Below, piece after piece: positions 6,836 to 9,043 of a DNA stretch of 9,043 bases. A program made the translations under genes and the position numbers. The notes under the pieces are model-generated. The model had not been told where the DNA came from, did no database searches, and saw nothing but the letters and a program-made list of their open reading frames with translations. Position 1 is the first letter of the stretch; each line of letters starts with the position of its first letter. The stretch is from Alphaproteobacteria bacterium (GTDB lineage: Bacteria; Pseudomonadota; Alphaproteobacteria; ATCC43930; CGMCC-115725), in contig JAFMSA010000126.1 in NCBI GenBank assembly GCA_017353855.1, positions 1 through 9,043 of the forward strand. The letters run 5' to 3'.

Positions 6836-7106
6836 GAAAGCGAGCGGATCATTGCGGCGTAAAGGGCGACGATCGCGCACCCAGGCCGAAACGATTCGCG
6901 ACCTGCGTGCCGGGCTCGACGCCGAGAGCGAGGAGCGCCGGCGGGTGCAGGAGCGGCTGATGGGGCTGCTGGCGCACCACCGGGCAGGCAGCGTGCCGGT
7001 AGCACCGAAGTCGGAACCAATAGGTTCTGATTTGCGGCGGTCGTGGTGGCAAAAGTTGTTCCGGAGAAGTGATAGCGGCAGCGCGAGGCCGCCGCGAGTT
7101 TTGTAG
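6836..7106 (+). pseudogene. 3' tail of an unrelated coiled-coil protein fused onto the hydroxylase remnant
   Basis: The open frame carrying the last hydroxylase block continues without a stop to TAG 7104-7106, but after about 6812 the character changes completely. The stretch RTQAETIRDLRAGLDAES followed by EERRRVQERLMGLLAHHR is a charged helix with heptad-like spacing. A short linker and the basic, aromatic end RRSWWQKLFRR follow. Coiled coils ending in a Trp-rich basic tail occur at the C-termini of helix-turn-helix proteins carried on plasmids and other mobile DNA in alphaproteobacteria, so this may be the end of such a gene. That is a family impression only. No N-terminal DNA-binding domain and no start codon with a ribosome binding site are present. 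The junction near 6812-6836 marks a deletion or rearrangement point. Confidence 0.5.
7008..7033. repeat. 11-bp hairpin with AATA loop
   Basis: AAGTCGGAACC (7008-7018) pairs with GGTTCTGATTT (7023-7033) around AATA. All 11 positions pair if two G-T wobbles are allowed; the inner five pairs are perfect. It lies inside the coiled-coil tail remnant and just upstream of the lipoprotein gene. It may be a mobile-element end, a regulatory hairpin or chance. Confidence 0.45.
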
Positions 7107-7120
7107 ATATCCACTTTGCG

Positions 7121-7128
7121 GGAGGAGG
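7121..7128 (+). promoter_or_regulatory. Ribosome binding site of the lipoprotein gene
   Basis: GGAGGAGG at 7121-7128 precedes ATG 7134 by five bases. An in-frame TTG at 7116 lies upstream of this site and has no ribosome binding site of its own, so 7134 is the start. Confidence 0.75.
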
Positions 7129-7133
7129 AGAAG

Positions 7134-7619
7134 ATGGCGAAAGATGTCGCGTTACCCGGGCGAAAATGGCTGCGATGGGCGGGCGCCCTGCTACTGATTA
7201 CGACGGGATGCGCAGCGCGAGCCCCGGTAACCGAGGCGCCGATTCCGTCGGGCCAAGGTCGGATCTGGGTCTACCGCAGCTGGTTGCCCTCGGAGAGCCT
7301 CAGTCTGGCTAATATCGATGTAAACGGCGTCTATTTTGGGTCCGTCGAAAACGGCGGCGTGTTCTACCGCGACGTTCCGCCCGGGACTTATCACATCCTG
7401 CCGGAAAGCTGGGCCCAGAACCCCAGCACGACGCCCAAGCAGGACACGAATGTCGCTGTAGCTCCCGGTCAGCAAGTATACATCAAGATCGTTGATTCGA
7501 CGAGTTGGGCGGTCAGCGTGAGCGCTTCCAGAAACTTTCAGCGGGACGCATTCTGGGCTTTTCTGATTCCGCCACAGGTCGCGCAGGCCGAAATCGCCCG
7601 CGACCGCGGCGCCATGTGA
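7134..7619 (+). CDS. Small putative lipoprotein, DUF2846-like
   Basis: This 161-residue protein starts at ATG 7134 behind a strong ribosome binding site. The N-terminus has a charged stretch (GRKWLR), a hydrophobic core (AGALLLI) and then TTGCAAR with Cys26. That forms a signal peptide with a slightly non-standard lipobox (Thr at -3), so it is probably lipid-anchored in the outer or inner membrane. The mature part begins with GRIWVYRSWLPSESLSLANIDVN and continues with GVYFGSVENGGVFYRDVPPGTYHI. This is the pattern of DUF2846 proteins, beta-rich domains with an RxYVYR strand and a PPG turn. The later VAPGQQVYIKI also fits that fold. The function of the domain is not established. The gene is intact although both flanks are decayed. 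It has no evident operon partner and is probably transcribed alone. Confidence 0.75.
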   Translation: MAKDVALPGRKWLRWAGALLLITTGCAARAPVTEAPIPSGQGRIWVYRSWLPSESLSLANIDVNGVYFGSVENGGVFYRDVPPGTYHILPESWAQNPSTTPKQDTNVAVAPGQQVYIKIVDSTSWAVSVSASRNFQRDAFWAFLIPPQVAQAEIARDRGAM

Positions 7620-7634
7620 GGCTCCGGGACTTCG

Positions 7635-7661
7635 CGCGCCGCCCGGTGATCCGCCGGCGCG
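7635..7661 (+). terminator. Possible stem-loop after the lipoprotein gene
   Basis: CGCGCCG (7635-7641) and CGGCGCG (7655-7661) form a 7-bp perfect GC stem with a 13-base loop, 16 bases after the stop codon. There is no T-run, so termination would be inefficient or Rho-assisted. Confidence 0.3.
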
Positions 7662-7667
7662 GACCAA

Positions 7668-7780
7668 ATGGTCGCCTCGATCAGCCTGAGCGGATCCATT
7701 TCTGCAATCGTTGAACGTTTCATGGCCGACCTCGCCGAAGGCCCCGCCATGGCACACACCGAGCGGTCGAAACGTAACAG
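7668..7780 (+). pseudogene. Possible enoyl-CoA hydratase C-terminal fragment (weak)
   Basis: In one plus-strand frame the text SAIVERFMADLAEGPAMAH followed by TERSKRN resembles the segment near the C-terminus of crotonase-fold enoyl-CoA hydratases, where an LAxGPxxAxxxTK phrase is common. Nothing before or after it supports the family: the catalytic oxyanion-hole region is absent. If real, it is another gene scrap in this decayed stretch. The remaining bases of 7620-7954 show no recognisable protein on either strand. Confidence 0.22.
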
Positions 7781-7954
7781 ACGTCGCCTAATTGTTTCGA
7801 CCGGCGCGATGAGGGCCGATCTCTGCGTCAACTCATGCCCCTTCCTTTGCCCATACGGTCGCCCGCTCCCGATCTTAACGATGGGCGAGGTTGCCGCCGG
7901 CACCCACTCGCCGAGAGCAGCTCGATCACTGCGGCGCGGACTCGGCGCGCAGAA

Positions 7955-8247
7955 CACCGCGTTCTTCGCGCGGATCGCCTTCAGTGTTTGAATGTGTGGG
8001 GAGAAGAGAAAGCGATCGTAGGCCAATTACATGTTGGAGAAGAGCGTATCGCCGCCACCATCAGGGGGTACCTCGCGCGCCAACAGCATCGAGGCCATCG
8101 GCGGACGTTCCGGATAGGCCGTGTCGGAATGCCAGATGCCGCCGAAATTTCTTCTGGAGCTCCAATTTGACGAGATCTCCGGAAAGCGATCGAGACCCGC
8201 GGGAAGGGGTATCCAATCGGTTCGCCAGTGCGTCGGGCCAAATCGAC
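7955..8247 (-). pseudogene. TauD/TfdA-family dioxygenase, internal fragment
   Basis: Read on the minus strand, LARRTGEPIGYPFP (8242-8200) is followed after a frameshift by GLDRFPEI (from 8197). Then come NFGGIWHSDTAYPERPP, MASMLLAREVPPDGGGDTLFSNM and, after an in-frame TAA at 8029-8027, LAYDRF. This is the core of 2-oxoglutarate/Fe(II) dioxygenases of the taurine/2,4-D type. The HxD iron ligands are visible (His codon 8131-8129, Asp codon 8125-8123). The N-terminus, the distal His and the Arg that binds 2-oxoglutarate are missing. The stop falls where family members read NMYLAY, so a Tyr codon probably became TAA. An extra Gly is present in GGGD, and the KLE(x)ETVN segment before NFGG is scrambled. 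The fragment follows directly on the amidohydrolase fragment and cannot encode an enzyme. Confidence 0.82.
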
Positions 8248-8250
8248 GAC

Positions 8251-8406
8251 GAGCCTGTGGACGATGTCGGCGATCGAGTCGGAGACCAGGCGCTTGGCGA
8301 TGCCCTGCTTCACCTGCACCGCGGGGCCGACTCGCGGACCCCAGCGATTTCCCATGTAGCCCCCGAATTTTTATGGGATGTAGTGGGCATGGATATCGCA
8401 GATCAT
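8251..8406 (-). pseudogene. Amidohydrolase family (ACMSD-like) 5' fragment
   Basis: The minus-strand ATG at 8406-8404 follows an excellent ribosome binding site and encodes MICDIHAHYIP, the metal-binding HxH start of amidohydrolase-2 / aminocarboxymuconate-semialdehyde-decarboxylase-like enzymes. Codon 12 is TAA (8373-8371), where the family usually has Lys. The same frame then continues with KFGGYMGNRWGPRVG and GIAKRLVSDSIADIVHRL, which is also amidohydrolase-like (SDSIADI...RL precedes the MDxAGV segment in the family). After about 8251 the frame passes without interruption into the TauD-type fragment, so roughly 280 residues of the amidohydrolase are deleted. The intact start and ribosome binding site suggest the inactivation is recent, or that a 11-residue peptide is still made. 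The encoded enzyme would have been a cytosolic metal-dependent hydrolase or decarboxylase. Confidence 0.78.
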
Positions 8407-8463
8407 GATGTTCCTCCTTCCGATGGGCCGAACCCATCTTCCACTGAGCGAACGGGAGCGGCA
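8407..8463. promoter_or_regulatory. 57-base divergent intergenic region
   Basis: This separates the minus-strand amidohydrolase remnant from the plus-strand peptidase. It contains AAGGAGGAA on the minus strand (8419-8411) and GGGAG on the plus strand (8454-8458), the two ribosome binding sites. The space left is too small for two full promoters without overlap into the genes. No clear -35/-10 pair is visible. Confidence 0.5.
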
Positions 8464-9043
8464 ATGATTGACGCCGAAGCACGCAGCGCCAGATGGCTCC
8501 AGGCATGGGACGCGCAAGGCACGCACCGCACCGGTACGGAAGGCGAAATCACCGGCGCCGAGTGGCTGGCGGCCGAAGCGCGAGCGCTCGGTGCCGAAGT
8601 CGCGATCGAGGAATTTTCTTTCGACCGCCTCGATCCGGTCGACTGCCATCTGGACATCGCCGGCGAACGCGTGGAGGGCGTGCCCGTCTTCGATGCGCCG
8701 GTAACCGGCGCGGACGGGATCGCTGGCTCGCTGGGCGGGGACATCGCCGTTGTCAAACTGCCGCCGCGTGCGGTCTATAGCGGCGAATTCGAGCGGCTGC
8801 GGCGCGCCGGAGGTCATCGCGCGCTGGTCGTCGTCTGCCAGGGCGACGCGCCGGGAATGGGCCTCATCAATGCCGAGCATTTCCGCGCGCCCTATGGCGC
8901 GCCTGCGATCCACGTACCGAGCGAGGCGTGCGACATCGTGCTCGCCGCGGCACGACAAGGCGTTATGGCGCGGCTCGTTGCACACGGCCGGCGTACCCCG
9001 GCGCAGGCGATCAACATCATCGTCGCGCTCGAGGGCCGTGATA
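8464..9043 (+). CDS. M28-family-like metallopeptidase, N-terminal part, cut by the window
   Basis: ATG 8464 follows GGGAG (8454-8458) by five bases, and the frame stays open to the right edge, giving 193 residues. The opening AWDAQGTHRTGTEGEITGAEWLAAEARALGAE (residues 14-45) is typical of M28 zinc aminopeptidase/amidohydrolase relatives, where a (H/R)xxGTxGE motif is followed by an amphipathic helix. Residues about 60-175 then look like the inserted PA-like domain: VPVFDAPVTGADGIAGSLGG, DIAVVKLPP, RRAGGHRALVVVCQGDAPG, and APAIHVPSEA. The zinc ligands would lie further on, outside the window, so metal binding and catalysis cannot be checked. No signal peptide is present, suggesting a cytosolic enzyme. 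The next segment, AQAINIIVALEGRD, resembles the strand leading into the catalytic domain. It starts divergently, 57 bases from the dead amidohydrolase gene, and looks undamaged so far. Confidence 0.75.
   Translation, partial: MIDAEARSARWLQAWDAQGTHRTGTEGEITGAEWLAAEARALGAEVAIEEFSFDRLDPVDCHLDIAGERVEGVPVFDAPVTGADGIAGSLGGDIAVVKLPPRAVYSGEFERLRRAGGHRALVVVCQGDAPGMGLINAEHFRAPYGAPAIHVPSEACDIVLAAARQGVMARLVAHGRRTPAQAINIIVALEGRD

Noticed and set aside
7191..7757. 188-codon minus-strand open frame overlapping the lipoprotein gene
   Set aside because: No recognisable domain. The plus strand carries a convincing lipoprotein with a signal peptide. The GGAFG text resembles a molybdenum-hydroxylase motif, but nothing around it fits.
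8371..8985. 204-codon minus-strand open frame opposite the peptidase
   Set aside because: Only its last 11 residues (MICDIHAHYIP) are real. The upstream part is antisense to the M28-type gene, and the true start with ribosome binding site is at 8406.
1..9043. CRISPR array, tRNA, rRNA, complete insertion sequence or defence island
   Set aside because: No spaced direct repeats, cloverleaf-like sequence, rRNA segment, transposase or recognised defence gene was seen on either strand by eye.

Overview
The window is high-GC DNA with strongly GC-biased third codon positions. Its gene content (flavin-dependent oxidoreductase, aconitase-type dehydratase, MFS exporter, molybdenum hydroxylase, TauD-type dioxygenase, amidohydrolase) is typical of an accessory catabolic region in an alphaproteobacterium such as a rhizobial/Bradyrhizobium-like soil bacterium. 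That taxonomic guess is inference; no rRNA or housekeeping marker is present.

Layout. Positions 3-545 hold the 3' part of a DsbA/thioredoxin-fold gene. Positions 599-1326 hold a short-chain dehydrogenase gene broken by four frameshifts and a stop. A set of intact plus-strand genes follows: a luciferase-like (LLM) oxidoreductase (1458-2507), the large and small subunits of an aconitase/3-isopropylmalate-dehydratase-type hydro-lyase (2744-3988 and 3985-4488, overlapping by 4 bases), and a 12-helix MFS transporter (4912-6168). Then comes a decayed stretch: a fragment of a xanthine-dehydrogenase-family molybdopterin subunit (6231-6812) joined to the 3' tail of an unrelated coiled-coil protein (to 7106). 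A small intact lipoprotein gene (7134-7619) follows. On the minus strand, 7955-8406 is a chimera of an amidohydrolase 5' end and a TauD/TfdA dioxygenase fragment, both inactivated. An M28-type metallopeptidase gene starts divergently at 8464 and runs off the window.

The intact core could form a catabolic module in which a flavoenzyme and a hydratase/dehydratase act on a carboxylic acid that the MFS protein moves. The substrate cannot be read from the sequence. The small subunit has a variant substrate loop and a variant Gly-Ser-Ser-Arg motif, so it is probably not ordinary leucine biosynthesis. The flanks are a gene graveyard: at least four different catabolic genes are present only as broken pieces, joined at illegitimate junctions. 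I see no CRISPR array, tRNA, rRNA, complete insertion sequence, phage gene or clear defence system, and no convincing previously undescribed system. The most useful unusual points are the variant dehydratase and the mosaic of gene remnants.
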